Positions 35,222-45,671 of a stretch of 64,000 nt of DNA are shown here, in pieces. The stretch is from Deinococcus puniceus (GTDB lineage Bacteria > Deinococcota > Deinococci > Deinococcales > Deinococcaceae), in NCBI RefSeq assembly GCF_001644565.1, contig NZ_CP011387.1:852501-916500 (forward strand), in the 5' to 3' direction. A program made the position numbers and the translations under genes. Numbering within the stretch: position 1 is the first letter of the stretch; each line of letters opens with the position of its first letter. The notes under the pieces are model-generated. The model did no database searches. It was not told where the DNA came from and saw only the letters and a list, made by a program, of their open reading frames with translations.

Positions 35222-36772
35222 TCACGTCACTTCCCCTTCGCCGCCGTCCAGCAGCGTAAAGGCCAGCACCGCCAGCACCAGCAGCAAGGTTGCCAGAGCG
35301 CAGGCTTCGGTGAGGTTGCGTTCTCCGGGGCGGCCTAGACGGTCATACAGGCCCGTGCTGAGGGTGGCCCACTCCGGGCGGGTCAGGACTAAAGTGGCCC
35401 CGAACTCGCCCAGCACGGTGGCGAGGGCCAAGGCCGCGCCGCCGCGCAGGGCCGGAAGAGTCAGGGGAAAGGTGACGGTGCGCCATACCGTCCAACTGCC
35501 CGCGCCGAGTGTGCGGGCGGCTTCAAGCGTGCGCGGCGGCAACGCACGGAGCGCCGGAAGCAAACTGCGCGTGACCAACGGCATGCCCAGCAGCGTATAG
35601 GCCCCGATCAGCAGGGGCAGGGTGGCCGACAGCGCCGGATACGCCAGCAGGTAGCCCACCGCCAGACTGACCGGAGACACCATGAGGGGCAGCAGCGATA
35701 AGCCGTCCAGCACACGTGAAACTGGCCCACGCGCCCGCCAAGCGGCCAAAGCGTGCAGCCCGCCGAGTGTGACTGCACCGATCAGAGCCAAGACGCCGAA
35801 GCGCAGGGTGTTCCCCACCAAAGCCCATGTCTCAGCATTGCTGAGAACGGCCTCCCACGCGCTAAAACTGAGGCCACTAGAGGTCAGCACGCTGCGGGCC
35901 ACCACCGCCAGCAATGGCCCGAAGCAGATCAGTGACACGCCGCCCATCAGAAGCCAGATCACGGCCCGTGTGCCCCCGCGTGCAGGCACCAGCCCCCGCC
36001 CACTGATGCCCGCGCCCCCGCGTGTGAGGGCCACATAGGCCCACGTTGCCGCGCCCGTCAGCAGCAGTTGGCCCACGATCAGGGCCGAGGCTTCCGGCAG
36101 GCGCAGTTGGTAGGCGGTGAGGGTGTAGATCTCCACTTCCAGCGTGCTGTAGCGCTCGCCCCCCAACGTGAGCGGCAGGCCGAAGCTGAGGGCCGAATAC
36201 AAGAACACCAGAATGAATCCGGCGGCCAGTCCGGGTAGGGCTAGCGGGAGTGCCACCGTCCAAGCCGCCTTCCAGCCCGATGCTCCCAATGACCGTGCCG
36301 CGCCGATCAGATTGGGCGGAACCCGTGAAAACCCCGCGTGGGCCAGCCGAATCATCACGGGCAGATTGAAGAACAGATTGCCCAGCAGCAGCAGGCCGGG
36401 GCCGTCGCTCAGGTCAATCCCGGTGAGTCGGGTGATCCAGCCTTGCGGCCCCAAGAGCGCGGTCAGGCCCAGCACGGCCACCAGTGTGGGCGTCACGAAC
36501 GGCAGCAGCAAGAAGCGCAGAAACGCCGCCCGCCCCGGCACGTCCCAGCGCGACAGCAGGTAGGCCAGCGGCCCGCCCACTGCCAGTGCCACCGCCGCCG
36601 TGCCCAGCGCTTGCCCCAGCGTCCAGCCGAGGCGGCCCACAAAATACGGATCGCGCCACACGCCCAACTGCACCCCGCCTTCAGCCAGCGTGCGCCCCAG
36701 CGGAAGCGCCAGCAGTAGGGCCATGAAACTGAGGGGCAAGAGGGCCAGCAGGAAGGTGCTTAAGCGGGCCAC
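35222..36772 (-). CDS. thiP: Thiamine ABC transporter permease
   Basis: 516 aa with two fused permease halves, each with about six membrane helices, as in ThiP. The EAA-type cytoplasmic loops occur twice: [20 protein letters not shown] and [20 protein letters not shown]. Located between thiB (no gap: the GTG start follows directly after the thiB stop) and thiQ. The FbpB/ThiP family also includes iron permeases; the riboswitch upstream points to thiamine. Confidence 0.85.
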   Translation of the reverse strand: MARLSTFLLALLPLSFMALLLALPLGRTLAEGGVQLGVWRDPYFVGRLGWTLGQALGTAAVALAVGGPLAYLLSRWDVPGRAAFLRFLLLPFVTPTLVAVLGLTALLGPQGWITRLTGIDLSDGPGLLLLGNLFFNLPVMIRLAHAGFSRVPPNLIGAARSLGASGWKAAWTVALPLALPGLAAGFILVFLYSALSFGLPLTLGGERYSTLEVEIYTLTAYQLRLPEASALIVGQLLLTGAATWAYVALTRGGAGISGRGLVPARGGTRAVIWLLMGGVSLICFGPLLAVVARSVLTSSGLSFSAWEAVLSNAETWALVGNTLRFGVLALIGAVTLGGLHALAAWRARGPVSRVLDGLSLLPLMVSPVSLAVGYLLAYPALSATLPLLIGAYTLLGMPLVTRSLLPALRALPPRTLEAARTLGAGSWTVWRTVTFPLTLPALRGGAALALATVLGEFGATLVLTRPEWATLSTGLYDRLGRPGERNLTEACALATLLLVLAVLAFTLLDGGEGEVT

Positions 36773-37816
36773 CTAGCGCCGCAGCACGTTCGTCACCCAG
36801 CCGTCGATGAGGCGTTGCGGATTGGCGAGCAACGCGGGTTTGATGGGCGCTGTCTTGGGCTGCTCGGCAAACTTGAACACCGGATTCAGCGGCGTGCCTG
36901 CCACCGCCGGGTAAATCCACATCCGGGTGGGAATGTCGGCCTGCACGCCCCCCGACAGCATGAAGTCCACGAATGCGCGGGCCAGTGCGGGCTGCTTGGC
37001 TCCCTTCAGCACGCCCACGCCTTCCAGTTGCAAAAAGGTGCTTCCGGGCAAGAACAGATTCCCGGTGGGTGACTGCTGGGTCAACTTGGCCGCGTTGAAT
37101 CCCTCGGCATAAAAGACCTCGGCGGCGGGGCTGCTGGCATAGCTCAGGACAATGGGAAACTTGCCCCCGTTGCGCGTAAATTCCTTGTAGTACGCATCTG
37201 ACCAGCCGCGTGTGACCTTCATGCCGCCCGCGCGGGCCATGCGCCACCAGTTCCACGCGCCCGCCTCGCCGTACTGGTTCACGCTTGCCAGCAGGAAGGC
37301 CAAACCGGGGCTAGACGTCGCCGGAGACGACACCACCGTCAATTTGGCATAGGCCGGATTCTTGAGGTCATCCAACGTTTTGGGCAGGGCCAGCCCCGCT
37401 TTCTGGAACCAAGCGCGGTCATAGTTGAAGGCCACCACGCCGTAATCCACCGTATTCAGCAGGGTTGTCCCGTTGGCCTCATCCATGCGGTAGGCGGCGG
37501 GCACGGCCTTCAACGCGGGCGAGCGGTAGGCATCCAGCACCCCGGCAGCGCGGGCACGCGGCAGCAGGCTGTTATCTATCCCGTACACCACGTCGGCCAG
37601 CGGCGCACGGCGGGTCAGGATCAGGCGGTTCAGCAGTTCGCCCGCATCGCCCGCCTTCACAAAGCGCACGCGGGCGGCGTTGGCTTTCTCGAAGGCCGCC
37701 ACCAACGCCTTATCGACCTCGAAACTGTCGTGAGAAATGACGGTGAGGGTGGTCTGGGCCGAAGCCACGCTGCCCAACAGGAGTCCTGCAATGATCACTA
37801 CTCGTCTAATCTGCAT
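36773..37816 (-). CDS. thiB: Thiamine-binding periplasmic protein
   Basis: 347 aa with a signal peptide ([20 protein letters not shown]). The mature protein starts [20 protein letters not shown], very close to TbpA/ThiB, and has the type II binding-protein fold ([29 protein letters not shown]). It binds thiamine or its phosphates outside the membrane and delivers them to ThiP. The ATG at 37816 follows directly after a hairpin with T-run; upstream is a TPP aptamer, so expression should fall when TPP is plentiful. Confidence 0.88.
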   Translation of the reverse strand: MQIRRVVIIAGLLLGSVASAQTTLTVISHDSFEVDKALVAAFEKANAARVRFVKAGDAGELLNRLILTRRAPLADVVYGIDNSLLPRARAAGVLDAYRSPALKAVPAAYRMDEANGTTLLNTVDYGVVAFNYDRAWFQKAGLALPKTLDDLKNPAYAKLTVVSSPATSSPGLAFLLASVNQYGEAGAWNWWRMARAGGMKVTRGWSDAYYKEFTRNGGKFPIVLSYASSPAAEVFYAEGFNAAKLTQQSPTGNLFLPGSTFLQLEGVGVLKGAKQPALARAFVDFMLSGGVQADIPTRMWIYPAVAGTPLNPVFKFAEQPKTAPIKPALLANPQRLIDGWVTNVLRR

Positions 37817-37844
37817 AAAAAAGCCCCTTCGCGTCAGGAAGGGG
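37817..37844 (-). terminator. Riboswitch expression platform: terminator abutting the thiB start
   Basis: Minus strand CCCCTTC-CTGACGC-GAAGGGG (seven perfect pairs), C, then six T directly before the ATG. The 3' arm GAAGGGG is also the likely Shine-Dalgarno, so the same hairpin could block both transcription and translation. Confidence 0.75.
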
Positions 37845-37924
37845 GGCGTTTCCCTGACGATGCAGGGCACACGGAACGGGGCCGCACTGGGTAAGTAGCA
37901 CTGGGCAAGCGTTCCGCGCATCAC

Positions 37925-38005
37925 GCTCCCTCCGCCGGAATGACCCGGATCAGGTTCCTGGGGTATGTCTCAGCCCTAACGTTTTAGGGCACCCCCGGTG
38001 ACGAC
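37925..38005 (-). promoter_or_regulatory. TPP riboswitch (THI element) upstream of thiBPQ
   Basis: Read on the minus strand it has the conserved TPP aptamer segments: GGGGGTGCCC, AGGGCTGAGA (37968-37973 is the CTGAGA core), ACCC, GAACCTGATCCGGGTCAT and CCGGCGGAGGGA. Spacing and order fit the P1-P5 layout. The terminator at 37817 is its output. Confidence 0.95.
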
Positions 38006-38056
38006 AGGGGAGAGCATAGCGCAGAAGTTGGGGGAGACAGCATCTTTGGGTGCTTT

Positions 38057-38180
38057 GTCTAAGAGTCAAGGGTTTAAGGTGCTGGGGTGGGTATGCCGTT
38101 GGGTGGCTTCTTCGCACCCCAAAGGAAGAAGGCTTTAGCAAAAACGCCTCAGCCTTTCCTTAGACCCTAGACCCTTAGAC
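38057..38180. repeat. Inverted TTAGACCC-type repeat pair
   Basis: Left arm 38057-38087 (GTCTAAGAGTCAAGGGTTTA, then GGTGCTGGGG), right arm 38158-38180 (CCTTAGACCCTAGACCCTTA). Inner spacer about 70 bp. Same plan as 4513-4633. Confidence 0.7.
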
Positions 38181-38259
38181 TAGCCCCCACACGGTCAACT
38201 CCAAGTTGTTCGCCGCTCCTGAGACGCCTCCCCTGTCCTTCAGCCCCCATCATGTTCCC

Positions 38260-38718
38260 ATGACTCTTCCCGCTCCCTTCAACCTCGTAGTGTGGCTGAT
38301 TGTGCAAGACACTCAGGGCGGCGTGCTGCTCGGACGGCGCGAGGGCACGGGCTACGGCGCGGGACTATGGGGCTTGCCGGGTGGCCGAGTCGAGCGCGGC
38401 GAAGCGTTGGCCGACGCTGCCGCCCGCGAAGTGTGGGAAGAGATGGGCCTACAAGTGAGCGCGGCAACGCTGACCTTCGTCGGCGTCAGCCGCTACGACG
38501 TAGGCGGTGTGCAGGGCAGCGATTTTTTGTATCTGGCACGTGACTGGAGCGGGGAACCTCTGGCTTTGGAGCAGACCTCGGAAGTGGGTTGGTTTGATCC
38601 GGCCCAGGTGCCTGCCGACAGCTTGCCTTGGTTGGCGGGCGTGCTGGCCGCGCATTTGCTGAATGGCCGTGTGCTGAGCGAGCAACTCGACAGCCTAGAC
38701 GGCGTGCAGCCGCGCTGA
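38260..38718 (+). CDS. Nudix hydrolase (canonical)
   Basis: 152 aa from the ATG at 38260. The Nudix box is complete: [20 protein letters not shown] then VWEEMGL, fitting G-x5-E-x7-REUxEExGU, so a Mg2+-dependent pyrophosphatase activity is expected. The N-terminal [20 protein letters not shown] and the late [10 protein letters not shown] are MutT-like. Substrate unknown; nucleotide sanitising is a common role in this genus but is inference here. A longer frame to a TTG at 38206 was rejected. Confidence 0.85.
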   Translation: MTLPAPFNLVVWLIVQDTQGGVLLGRREGTGYGAGLWGLPGGRVERGEALADAAAREVWEEMGLQVSAATLTFVGVSRYDVGGVQGSDFLYLARDWSGEPLALEQTSEVGWFDPAQVPADSLPWLAGVLAAHLLNGRVLSEQLDSLDGVQPR

Positions 38719-38772
38719 ATTGCCTGTTCGGCGTTGCTTATTCCCCCTCGCTTATTCGCCCCCCTTCTGCAT

Positions 38773-38778
38773 TAGTCT
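38773..38778 (+). promoter_or_regulatory. Leaderless-type -10 box TAGTCT
   Basis: TAnnnT with 6 nt to the ATG at 38785. Confidence 0.6.
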
Positions 38779-38784
38779 GCCCCT

Positions 38785-40065
38785 ATGCAAGATGTTTTGG
38801 TGATTGGAGCGGGCTTGGCGGGCCTCACGGCGGCGCGGGTGCTGACGCGGGCAGGGCGGCGCGTGCGGGTGCTGGAAGCGGGGGCAGAAGTGGGCGGGCG
38901 GGTGCGTTCGCGCCAACTGGAAGGCTTCACACTGGACGCCGGATTTCAGGTGTTGTTCACGGCTTACCCGGCGGTGCGGCGGCACCTGAACCTAGAGGCG
39001 CTGGATTTGGTGCCCATTCCCCCGGCGGCGGTGGTGCGGCGTGGGGCGCGGGCAGACGTACTGGGCGACCCCATCCGCGATCCGGCCAGCTTGTTTTCGA
39101 GCCTGACCACGCGGGTGCTGCCGCTGCCCGACAAACTGCGGGTGGCAAAACTGGCCGCGCAACTTCGCACGCCTCCGGTTCACACGCTGCTGAGCGGCCC
39201 CGACGAGTCCACACAGGACTATCTGCGGCGTCAGGGCTTTTCAGAGGCAGCTCTTGACCGATTCTTTCGCCCCTTTTTCGGCGGCGTGTTCCTGCGGCGC
39301 GACTTGTCTACGTCGGCCCGGCTGTTCCGCTACTACTTCCGCATGCTGATGGACGGCCAAATTGCCGTGCCACGCGGGGGTATGGGCCAGATTCCGGCGC
39401 AACTGGCAGACGGGCTGGACGTGACCTTGGGCGTGCGCGTGACCCGCCTGACCGCCCACCGGGACATGGTCAGCGTGGCCACACGTGCGGGCGATCTGGA
39501 GGCCCGGAACGTGATCGTCGCCACCGATCCGAACACGGCCCAAACGCTTCTGGGCGGAGACTTGGCGCGCGGCAGCCTCAGCAGCGCGTACTTGCATTAC
39601 GCCACGCCGCACCCTATAGACCCGCAACCCCGCCTGCTGCTGAATGCCGAAGCGGGCTGGATCAACAACGCCCACTGGATCAGTCAGGCGGTGCCGGGGC
39701 GTGCGCCGGAAGGCCAACATCTGCTGATCGCCACAGTGCTGGGCCGCCCCACAGTGTCTATAACAGAAGTCTCCGATGCCGAACTGGATGCACAGGTGCG
39801 GGCAGAATTGGCCGTCTGGTACGGCGAGGCCGACGCCCGCACCCTCCGCACACTGCACATAGAGCGAATAGAACACGCCCAGTATCCCCAGCCTGCCGGG
39901 TACGCCGCCCACCTGCCCGGCCACGCCACCGCGCTTCCCGGCGTGCTGCTGGCCTCCGAACTGACCTCCATGAGCGGCATTCAGGGCGCGATGGAAAGCG
40001 GCGAAAAGGCGGCGGCCATCGTGCTGAGCGACTTGGTGGCAATGAGCAGACCGAGGGGGAGCTAA
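38785..40065 (+). CDS. FAD-dependent amine oxidase-family protein (phytoene desaturase/PPOX-like)
   Basis: 426 aa. N-terminal FAD motif [20 protein letters not shown], with [14 protein letters not shown] completing the NAD(P)-binding-8 pattern. The central part [20 protein letters not shown] and the C-terminal [19 protein letters not shown] are typical of the flavin amine oxidase clan that includes protoporphyrinogen oxidases and carotenoid desaturases. No carotenoid or tetrapyrrole genes adjoin, so the substrate is open. The ATG of the following gene shares its last base (TAATG), indicating coupling. Confidence 0.82.
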   Translation: MQDVLVIGAGLAGLTAARVLTRAGRRVRVLEAGAEVGGRVRSRQLEGFTLDAGFQVLFTAYPAVRRHLNLEALDLVPIPPAAVVRRGARADVLGDPIRDPASLFSSLTTRVLPLPDKLRVAKLAAQLRTPPVHTLLSGPDESTQDYLRRQGFSEAALDRFFRPFFGGVFLRRDLSTSARLFRYYFRMLMDGQIAVPRGGMGQIPAQLADGLDVTLGVRVTRLTAHRDMVSVATRAGDLEARNVIVATDPNTAQTLLGGDLARGSLSSAYLHYATPHPIDPQPRLLLNAEAGWINNAHWISQAVPGRAPEGQHLLIATVLGRPTVSITEVSDAELDAQVRAELAVWYGEADARTLRTLHIERIEHAQYPQPAGYAAHLPGHATALPGVLLASELTSMSGIQGAMESGEKAAAIVLSDLVAMSRPRGS

Positions 40066-40685
40066 TGCCAGAACTGCCCGCCGCCGCATTAGATCATCTG
40101 GTCATCGCCGCCCGCACGTTGCAAGAAGGGCAAGCGTGGCTGGAAGGACGTTTGGGCGTGACGCTCGCACCCGGTGGCGAACACACGCAATTCGGCACGC
40201 ACAATGCGCTGCTGTCGCTGGGGCCGGACGCCTACCTAGAGGTCATCGCCATCAATCCGCACGCGCCCGCCCCTTCCCGCCCGCGCTGGTTTGGGCTGGA
40301 TACACCCGAAATACAGGACAAGTTAGAGAATGGCCCCGCCCTGATTCACTGGGTGGCGAGTGTGCCCAGCCTGCCCCCCACTCCAGACCTGCTGGAACTC
40401 TCACGCGGCGAGAACCGTTGGGCGTTGACCGTGCCCCAAGATGGAAGCTTGCCGGGCGGCGGCGTGCAGCCCAGCCTGATCGTGTGGCACACGCCGCCCC
40501 CGCCCACGCGCCTGCCGGATGCTGGGGTGCGCTTGGCTTCCCTGCGTCTGGGCACGCCTGACCCAGACCGCCTGCGTGCTTGGCTGGACGCTGTTCATTT
40601 TGCGGGGGAAGTAGAAGTCTATGAAGCGCCTCAACCGGAATTGGCGGCCTTGCTGGAAACGCCGCACGGGTTGGTGACGCTGTGA
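40065..40685 (+). CDS. Glyoxalase-like domain protein
   Basis: 206 aa. [20 protein letters not shown] and [20 protein letters not shown], then [10 protein letters not shown], match the glyoxalase-like domain (PF13468-type VOC). The second half (about 120-206) repeats the beta pattern more loosely. No signal peptide. It is translationally coupled to the preceding flavoprotein, so the two may act on related compounds. Reaction unknown. Confidence 0.75.
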   Translation: MPELPAAALDHLVIAARTLQEGQAWLEGRLGVTLAPGGEHTQFGTHNALLSLGPDAYLEVIAINPHAPAPSRPRWFGLDTPEIQDKLENGPALIHWVASVPSLPPTPDLLELSRGENRWALTVPQDGSLPGGGVQPSLIVWHTPPPPTRLPDAGVRLASLRLGTPDPDRLRAWLDAVHFAGEVEVYEAPQPELAALLETPHGLVTL

Positions 40686-40698
40686 GCGTGGAAGATTA

Positions 40699-40811
40699 CT
40701 CCCTCTCCCTTGAGGGGGGAGGGCTGGGGACTCGCAGAGCTGCGAAGCAGAGGGGGTGTATGAGCGCAGCGATTGCCTTTCCTTAGACCCTCAGACCCTA
40801 GACTCTTAGAC
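40699..40811. repeat. Composite repeat: TGCTTCGCAGCTCTGCGAGTC module plus TTAGACCC module
   Basis: 40699-40777 is the reverse orientation of the module at 57051-57150 (GGGACTCGCAGAGCTGCGAA, then GCAGAGGGGGTG). 40781-40811 is a TTAGACCC-type run of four units. It fills the gap between the glyoxalase-like and Nudix genes. Confidence 0.7.
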
Positions 40812-40834
40812 AAGGCACCCGGAAACTTAGCCCC

Positions 40835-41311
40835 ATGAAACTCCCCCCGCCAGACGCCACTTTCTACACCCACCCCCCGGCCACTCCCGAACGGGCCAGC
40901 GTGGGCGCAGTCGTGCTGAAGCGCAGCGATTCCGGCTGGCTCCTCGCCGTTGTCATTGAACCCGGTGACTATCCGCAACTGCCCAAAGGCGGCGTAGAAG
41001 CGGGCGAAACGCATGAGCAGGCGCTGATGCGGGAACTGCGCGAGGAAGCGGGCCTATACGCCGTGCGCGTGGTGGCCGACTTGGGCACGCTGGAACGCTT
41101 GAACTACGCCCGGACGCTGTGGCAAGTCACGCGCTACAGCCTCGGCGTCACGGAGGAGATGGGTCAGCCGCCGCTGGAACCCGGTTTCAGGCTGGAATGG
41201 CACGCTCTGGCCGACGCGCCGCCCCTCTTCTGGCCCGAACAAACGCGGCTGGTGGAACAGGTTAGAGGGGCATTGGCACGCGGAGAATACGGCTTGGAAG
41301 GTGGCATGTAG
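40835..41311 (+). CDS. Nudix hydrolase (canonical)
   Basis: 158 aa. VGAVVLKRSDSGWLLAVVIE and YPQLPKGGVEAGETHEQALM lead into RELREEAGL, a complete Nudix box with all metal-binding glutamates. The PKG-type box entrance recalls diadenosine polyphosphate or diphosphoinositol hydrolases, but the substrate is not decided by this. It stands alone between repeat-filled gaps, the third Nudix protein in the window. A 17-bp inverted repeat begins at its stop codon. Confidence 0.85.
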   Translation: MKLPPPDATFYTHPPATPERASVGAVVLKRSDSGWLLAVVIEPGDYPQLPKGGVEAGETHEQALMRELREEAGLYAVRVVADLGTLERLNYARTLWQVTRYSLGVTEEMGQPPLEPGFRLEWHALADAPPLFWPEQTRLVEQVRGALARGEYGLEGGM

Positions 41312-41360
41312 AACGTGGATCGTGGACAGGGAACCTCCAACCTACGATCCACGTTCTACA
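41307..41360. repeat. Perfect 17-bp inverted repeat (hairpin), prs-distal side
   Basis: TGTAGAACGTGGATCGT (41307-41323) with its exact reverse complement at 41344-41360; loop 20 nt. A near-copy of the arms lies at 42632-42678 on the other side of prs. Confidence 0.85.
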
Positions 41361-41494
41361 TTCCTCTCCGGGTTCCGTCCAATTCCGCCACAATCGGAAC
41401 ACCACCGCTTGCGGCTCCATCTCCCGAAACCCGTCCTTGTTCTTCCTCCTTCTAGTCGGATTACAGCGCCAAACGACGGCGCTTTCAATCGGAA

Positions 41495-42493
41495 TTACTC
41501 GAACAGCGTACTCACACTCTCCCCGGTATGAATATTGGCAATCGCGTTGGCAAACAGCGGCGCAACGTCCAGCACGGCCAGTTTGCCGCCCGCCGCCAGA
41601 ATCTTGCTTTCGGGCACCAGCACCGTGTTGGTACTCGCCACCTGCGTCACGTCCAGCGCGGCGATTCGCTCTATGGCGGGGCCAGTATAGACGCCGTGAG
41701 TCACCGCCACATACACGTCTTTTGCGCCCATGCTGCGGCAGATATTCACGGTCTCCACGAGGCTGCCCGCCGTACTGATCTCGTCGTCCACGATGAACAC
41801 GGTTTTGCCTTCCACTTCCCCGATCAGGGCGCGGGGCCGAACTTCGGTGTCGCTGATGCGCTCTTTGTCGATCATGGCGAGGCCGGAATCGAGGCGGCGG
41901 GCAATGTGGGACGCCCGCTTGATGCTGCCCGCGTCGGGGGCCAATACTACACCTTCATGGGCGTTGGGCACACACTTTTTGAAGTGTTGCGTCAGCACGA
42001 TGTCCGCCGACAGGTGGTCTACGGGCACTTTGAAAAACCCGTGAACCTGCGGCGAGTGCAGGGTCATCATCAGGATTCGGTCTGCGCCTGCTTCCTGAAG
42101 CAAGTCGGCCACCAGACGGCCCGCGATGGAGATACGGGGGCTGTCTTTTTTGTCGCTGCGGGCATAGCTGTAGTACGGAATCACGGCGGTCACGCGGCCT
42201 GCACTCGCGCTCTTGGCGGCGTCGATCATGAGCATCAGTTCCATAATCGCGTCGCTGACGGGCGTGCTGAACGTCTGAATGATGAACACGTCGCCTTCTC
42301 GCAGGGACTCTTCGTAATGCACGATCAGGTTGTCGTTGGTGAATTTCTCGGTTTTGCTGTTGCCCAGCGGCACGCCGAGGTTGTCGCAGATGGACTGTGC
42401 CAGCGGGCGGTTGCTCTGGCCTGCAAACACGAGCAGCGGCGCACGGTGGCTTCTGGCAATGCGGTCAGTGTGGGTGGATCGGAGCAGGGACAC
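41495..42493 (-). CDS. prs: Ribose-phosphate pyrophosphokinase (PRPP synthase)
   Basis: 332 aa. It makes PRPP from ribose 5-phosphate and ATP for nucleotide, His and Trp synthesis. Motifs: [20 protein letters not shown] at the start, [20 protein letters not shown], the ATP loop [18 protein letters not shown], and the PRPP-binding [18 protein letters not shown]. The catalytic Lys/Arg pair lies in [19 protein letters not shown] and following. The start codon is GTG with CTGGAGGA upstream. It stands alone, bracketed by hairpin repeats. Confidence 0.95.
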   Translation of the reverse strand: MSLLRSTHTDRIARSHRAPLLVFAGQSNRPLAQSICDNLGVPLGNSKTEKFTNDNLIVHYEESLREGDVFIIQTFSTPVSDAIMELMLMIDAAKSASAGRVTAVIPYYSYARSDKKDSPRISIAGRLVADLLQEAGADRILMMTLHSPQVHGFFKVPVDHLSADIVLTQHFKKCVPNAHEGVVLAPDAGSIKRASHIARRLDSGLAMIDKERISDTEVRPRALIGEVEGKTVFIVDDEISTAGSLVETVNICRSMGAKDVYVAVTHGVYTGPAIERIAALDVTQVASTNTVLVPESKILAAGGKLAVLDVAPLFANAIANIHTGESVSTLFE

Positions 42494-42631
42494 GGTGAAA
42501 TCCTCCAGAAACGGGGAGAGAAGGCGCGGGGCAGTCGGCAGAGCTTGTCGCAGGCAGCATACCGTGAGTGGCCGGGCGGGGCCGTCCGTCGCTGCGTGAC
42601 AGGGCTAGAAGTGAGGGCGGGTGGCATACGG

Positions 42632-42678
42632 AACGTGGATCGTGGTCTGGGATGTTGTCCCTTTCCACGATCCACGTT
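42632..42678. repeat. 14-bp inverted repeat (hairpin), upstream of prs
   Basis: AACGTGGATCGTGG (42632-42645) pairs with CCACGATCCACGTT (42665-42678). A third partial arm (CCACGATCTGCGATTCACGTT type) follows to about 42712. The gap 42494-42826 also holds the TTTCCCACTCGCTCTGCTC module (42776). Confidence 0.8.
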
Positions 42679-42775
42679 TTCCATTCCACGATCTGCGATT
42701 CACGTTCCCGGCTTCCGGCCATCGCGTCTGCGCGTATCTGCACCGGAGGCCGACTCCACTCTGGAAGCCGTGTGT

Positions 42776-42798
42776 TTCCCACTCGCTCTGCTCGGATT
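42776..42798. repeat. TTTCCCACTCGCTCTGCTC module
   Basis: The same 19 bases occur at 45871-45889, with related sequence around both. Confidence 0.55.
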
Positions 42799-42826
42799 AA
42801 ACAGAAATCCTCTGTCCGATCAGAAT

Positions 42827-43963
42827 TTATTCCCCCCTGAAAATCTTCCCCACCTTGTCGAAAAACCCTTCCGGCTTCTCGTTCACCTCGTCGCCTACCG
42901 CGCGGGCATAGGCCAGCAGGGCTTCGCGGGCTTCGGGAGTCAGTTGGGCGGGTTTGGGCACCTGCACGTCGTATTCCACGATCAGATCGCCGCTGCCTGC
43001 ACCCTGCAAGCGGGGCAACCCTTGCCCACGCAGGCGGTGCAGTTCGCCGTGCTGCGTGCCTGCCTTGACCTCTACGTTTTGGGGGCCGTCCAGCGTGGGC
43101 ACGGTAATTTGCCCGCCCAACGCGGCTTTAGCAAATCCGATGCGCGAGGTGTAGATCAGGTGTTCCTGCTCGCGGCGCAGCTCGGCGTGGCGCTCCATTT
43201 CTATGTGTACGTACAGGTCGCCGTTTCCCCCCGGCCCCTCGTTGCCCATGCCCGACACGCGGATTCGGTAGCCCTCGTCTATGCCGCGTGGCAGTTTCAC
43301 CTTCACCGTTTCGGCCTTCAGAGTGCGGCCCCGGCCCCGGCACACGGTGCAAGGGTCTTCGATCAGGACGCCTTCGCCCCGGCAGGTGGGACAGGGCTGC
43401 TGGGTGTCGACTACGCCAAAAATAGTGCGTGCTTGTGCCCGAACCGCGCCCGCGCCCTTACAGGTGGTGCAGGTTTTGGGCGGCTTGCCCCCCGGCTCGC
43501 TGCGGTTGCCCTGACAGTGTTCGCAGGTGGTCAGGCGGTCTACATTCACCTCGATTTCGTCGCCCGCCCGCGCCTGAAGCAGCGTCACATGTGCTTCGGT
43601 TTCGAGGTCGTCGCCGCGTGCAGGGCCACGCCGCCCGCCGCGCCCGCCCACTGCGCCGCCGAATAACTGCTCGAAAATGTCCATCGGATCGAAGCCCGCC
43701 CCGCCCATGCCGCCAAACGGGTCGCCCCCCGGCATGCCGTTGCCAGGCGCACTGCCGAAGCGGTCATAGTGCGCCCGCTTTTCGCCGTCCGACAGTACCG
43801 CGTAGGCCTCGTTGATGCGGGCAAACTGCTCGGCAGCGCCCGCTTCCTTGTTGCGGTCAGGGTGAAATTTGAGCGCCAACTTGCGGTAAGCACTCTTGAT
43901 CTCGTCGGGGGCGGCGGTGCGGGCCACGCCCAGCAGGTCGTAATAGTCTGTTTGTCCGGTCAT
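42827..43963 (-). CDS. dnaJ: Chaperone DnaJ (Hsp40)
   Basis: 378 aa, type I DnaJ. The J domain (1-70) has the HPD motif ([12 protein letters not shown]). A Gly/Phe-poor but Gly-rich linker with [19 protein letters not shown] follows. The zinc region has four CxxC motifs (CEHC, CTTC, CPTC, CTVC), and a C-terminal substrate-binding domain ends [20 protein letters not shown]. It stimulates DnaK ATPase and delivers clients. No dnaK or grpE adjoins. No CIRCE or HAIR-like site is seen upstream; a TTAACC/GGTTAA palindrome at 44045 is the only operator-like sequence. Confidence 0.95.
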   Translation of the reverse strand: MTGQTDYYDLLGVARTAAPDEIKSAYRKLALKFHPDRNKEAGAAEQFARINEAYAVLSDGEKRAHYDRFGSAPGNGMPGGDPFGGMGGAGFDPMDIFEQLFGGAVGGRGGRRGPARGDDLETEAHVTLLQARAGDEIEVNVDRLTTCEHCQGNRSEPGGKPPKTCTTCKGAGAVRAQARTIFGVVDTQQPCPTCRGEGVLIEDPCTVCRGRGRTLKAETVKVKLPRGIDEGYRIRVSGMGNEGPGGNGDLYVHIEMERHAELRREQEHLIYTSRIGFAKAALGGQITVPTLDGPQNVEVKAGTQHGELHRLRGQGLPRLQGAGSGDLIVEYDVQVPKPAQLTPEAREALLAYARAVGDEVNEKPEGFFDKVGKIFRGE

Positions 43964-44044
43964 ATCAGTGTCTCTTGGCCTCTTGGTGGGTGCGCTGGAT
44001 AAGCGTGATTTTGGGGGTCACAGCCAGCGCCACAGCACCAGCAT

Positions 44045-44060
44045 TTAACCCACAGGTTAA
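44045..44060. promoter_or_regulatory. Palindrome TTAACC-N4-GGTTAA upstream of dnaJ
   Basis: Perfect 6-bp arms with a 4-nt centre, about 80 nt upstream of the dnaJ start. It could be an operator; no regulator is known for it. Confidence 0.35.
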
Positions 44061-44192
44061 CATGACCACACTCAGAAAAAGTGGTGTCGGGGGTATGGCT
44101 CGCTTGCGGGCGTGTTTATTGCTAGATCAGGCCCAAGTGCAGCTCGAGTTTTGGATGGAGTGGGCTGGGGCGCTGGCTGTTGTTCCGTTCAG

Positions 44193-44417
44193 TCATAGGG
44201 CGGCGGGCGACAGGTCATTCTCCGGCACTTCCTGCACGGCAAAGTGAAGCCAAGCCTCTGCCTCCGCCTGCTCTTCCGCATCAGTGGCGTATTCCGTTGC
44301 GTACAGCACATAGGCGCGCCGCAACTCATGCTGAACCTGCTCCAAAAGTTGTGAAGTCGGCTCAGAGCTTAAAATTTGCGTTTTGGGCGGCGCAGTCACA
44401 CCAGAACTGTAGTCCAT
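44193..44417 (-). CDS. Small hypothetical protein (74 aa) in the tdh operon
   Basis: MDYSSGVTAPPKTQILSSEP, then a helical acidic middle (LEQVQHELRRAYVLYATEYA, EEQAEAEAWLHFAVQEVPEN). Soluble, no known family. The ATG is 6 nt after the tdh stop, with a GAGG-type ribosome site overlapping that stop, so it is probably co-translated with tdh. Evidence is position and composition. Confidence 0.5.
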   Translation of the reverse strand: MDYSSGVTAPPKTQILSSEPTSQLLEQVQHELRRAYVLYATEYATDAEEQAEAEAWLHFAVQEVPENDLSPAAL

Positions 44418-44423
44418 CCAACC

Positions 44424-45449
44424 TCACCAGTCCAAAATCACCTTCCCACTTTGCCCGCCCAACATGGCGTCGAAGCCTTGCTGGAAGTCGTCTATGCCGA
44501 AGCGGTGAGTGAGGATCGGGGTCAGGTCTAGGCCCGATTGAATCAGGGCGGCCATCTTGTACCACGTCTCGAACATCTCGCGCCCGTAGATGCCTTTGAT
44601 GGTCAGCATCTTGAAGATAACGGCGTTCCAGTCGATGTCTACGCGGCCCGCCGGAATGCCCAGCAAGGCGATTTTTCCGCCGTTGTTCATCACGCCCACC
44701 ATCTGGGCAAAGGCCGGACTGCTGCCGCTCATCTCTAGGCCCACGTCGAAGCCCTCGGTCATGCCCAGTTCTGTCGTCGCCACCGTCCAGAGGTCTTCGC
44801 GGGCCACGTTCACCGCCCGTGTGGCTCCCATCTTGCGGGCCAAGTCTAGGCGGTAGTCATTGATATCGGTGACCACCACTTGCCGCGCTCCAGCATGTTT
44901 GGCAACGGCGGCGGCCATCACGCCAATCGGCCCCGCGCCCGTGATCAGCACGTCTTCGCCCACCAGATCAAAACTCAGGGCGGTATGCACGGCATTCCCA
45001 AATGGGTCAAAGATGGCCGCCACCTCATCCGAAATATCGTCGGGAATCTTGAAGGCATTGAAGGCAGGCAGCACCAGATATTCGGCAAAGCTGCCCGGAC
45101 GGTTCACGCCCACGCCGAGGGTATTGCGGCACAGGTGACGGCGTCCTGCACGGCAATTCCGGCAATGCCCGCAGGTCACGTGGCCCTCACCGCTCACCCG
45201 GTCTCCGACCACGAAGCCGCGCACCTCGCTGCCCATGCCCGCCACCACGCCCACATATTCGTGGCCCACCACCATCGGCACGGGAATGGTGTGCTGTGCC
45301 CACTCGTCCCATTTGTAAATATGAACGTCGGTGCCGCAAATGCTGCTCTTCTTGACCCGGATCAGCAGATCGTTGGGGCCGGGGGTAGGCACGTCGGTTT
45401 CGATCATCCAGATGCCTTCGCGGGCGTGTTGTTTGCTCAGCGCCCGCAT
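44424..45449 (-). CDS. tdh: L-threonine 3-dehydrogenase
   Basis: 341 aa from the ATG at 45449, the same length as E. coli Tdh and very similar throughout ([69 protein letters not shown]). It oxidises threonine to 2-amino-3-ketobutyrate with NAD+. The catalytic zinc Cys/His/Glu and the four structural-zinc Cys are present; the NAD motif is [23 protein letters not shown] at 45518 or TTG at 45554 would add 23-35 residues not found in the family. Together with ilvA, the window holds two alternative routes of threonine use. Confidence 0.93.
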   Translation of the reverse strand: MRALSKQHAREGIWMIETDVPTPGPNDLLIRVKKSSICGTDVHIYKWDEWAQHTIPVPMVVGHEYVGVVAGMGSEVRGFVVGDRVSGEGHVTCGHCRNCRAGRRHLCRNTLGVGVNRPGSFAEYLVLPAFNAFKIPDDISDEVAAIFDPFGNAVHTALSFDLVGEDVLITGAGPIGVMAAAVAKHAGARQVVVTDINDYRLDLARKMGATRAVNVAREDLWTVATTELGMTEGFDVGLEMSGSSPAFAQMVGVMNNGGKIALLGIPAGRVDIDWNAVIFKMLTIKGIYGREMFETWYKMAALIQSGLDLTPILTHRFGIDDFQQGFDAMLGGQSGKVILDW

Positions 45450-45659
45450 GGTGCGCGGCAGTTGGACAGCTTCAGAATGGGATGGTTCGGAAGGATGAGG
45501 CGCAGGAGAAAGGGTCACGGCAACGGTTCTACTCCCCCTAGACAACTCGTGCAATGTGGGCCTTCACCGTTGGCCGGAATAGCGGGCCACCGTCTTCTGT
45601 CGGCCATTCGTCAACGCTGGCTCAAGCTCCAGTGTGGCCTCCCGGTCATGTTGGGCGCG

Positions 45660-45665
45660 TAGGCT
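45660..45665 (+). promoter_or_regulatory. Leaderless-type -10 box TAGGCT
   Basis: TAnnnT with 6 nt to the ATG at 45672. It supports the small gene there. Confidence 0.6.
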
Positions 45666-45671
45666 GTAGCC

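Noticed and set aside
41528..43666. Plus-strand frame of 712 codons across prs and dnaJ
   Set aside because: It runs antisense through two unmistakable genes and an intergenic hairpin; composition is typical of shadow frames.
43964..44192. CIRCE or HAIR heat-shock operator upstream of dnaJ
   Set aside because: No TTAGCACTC-N9-GAGTGCTAA or CTTGAGT-N7-ACTCAAG sequence. Only an unrelated TTAACC/GGTTAA palindrome was found.
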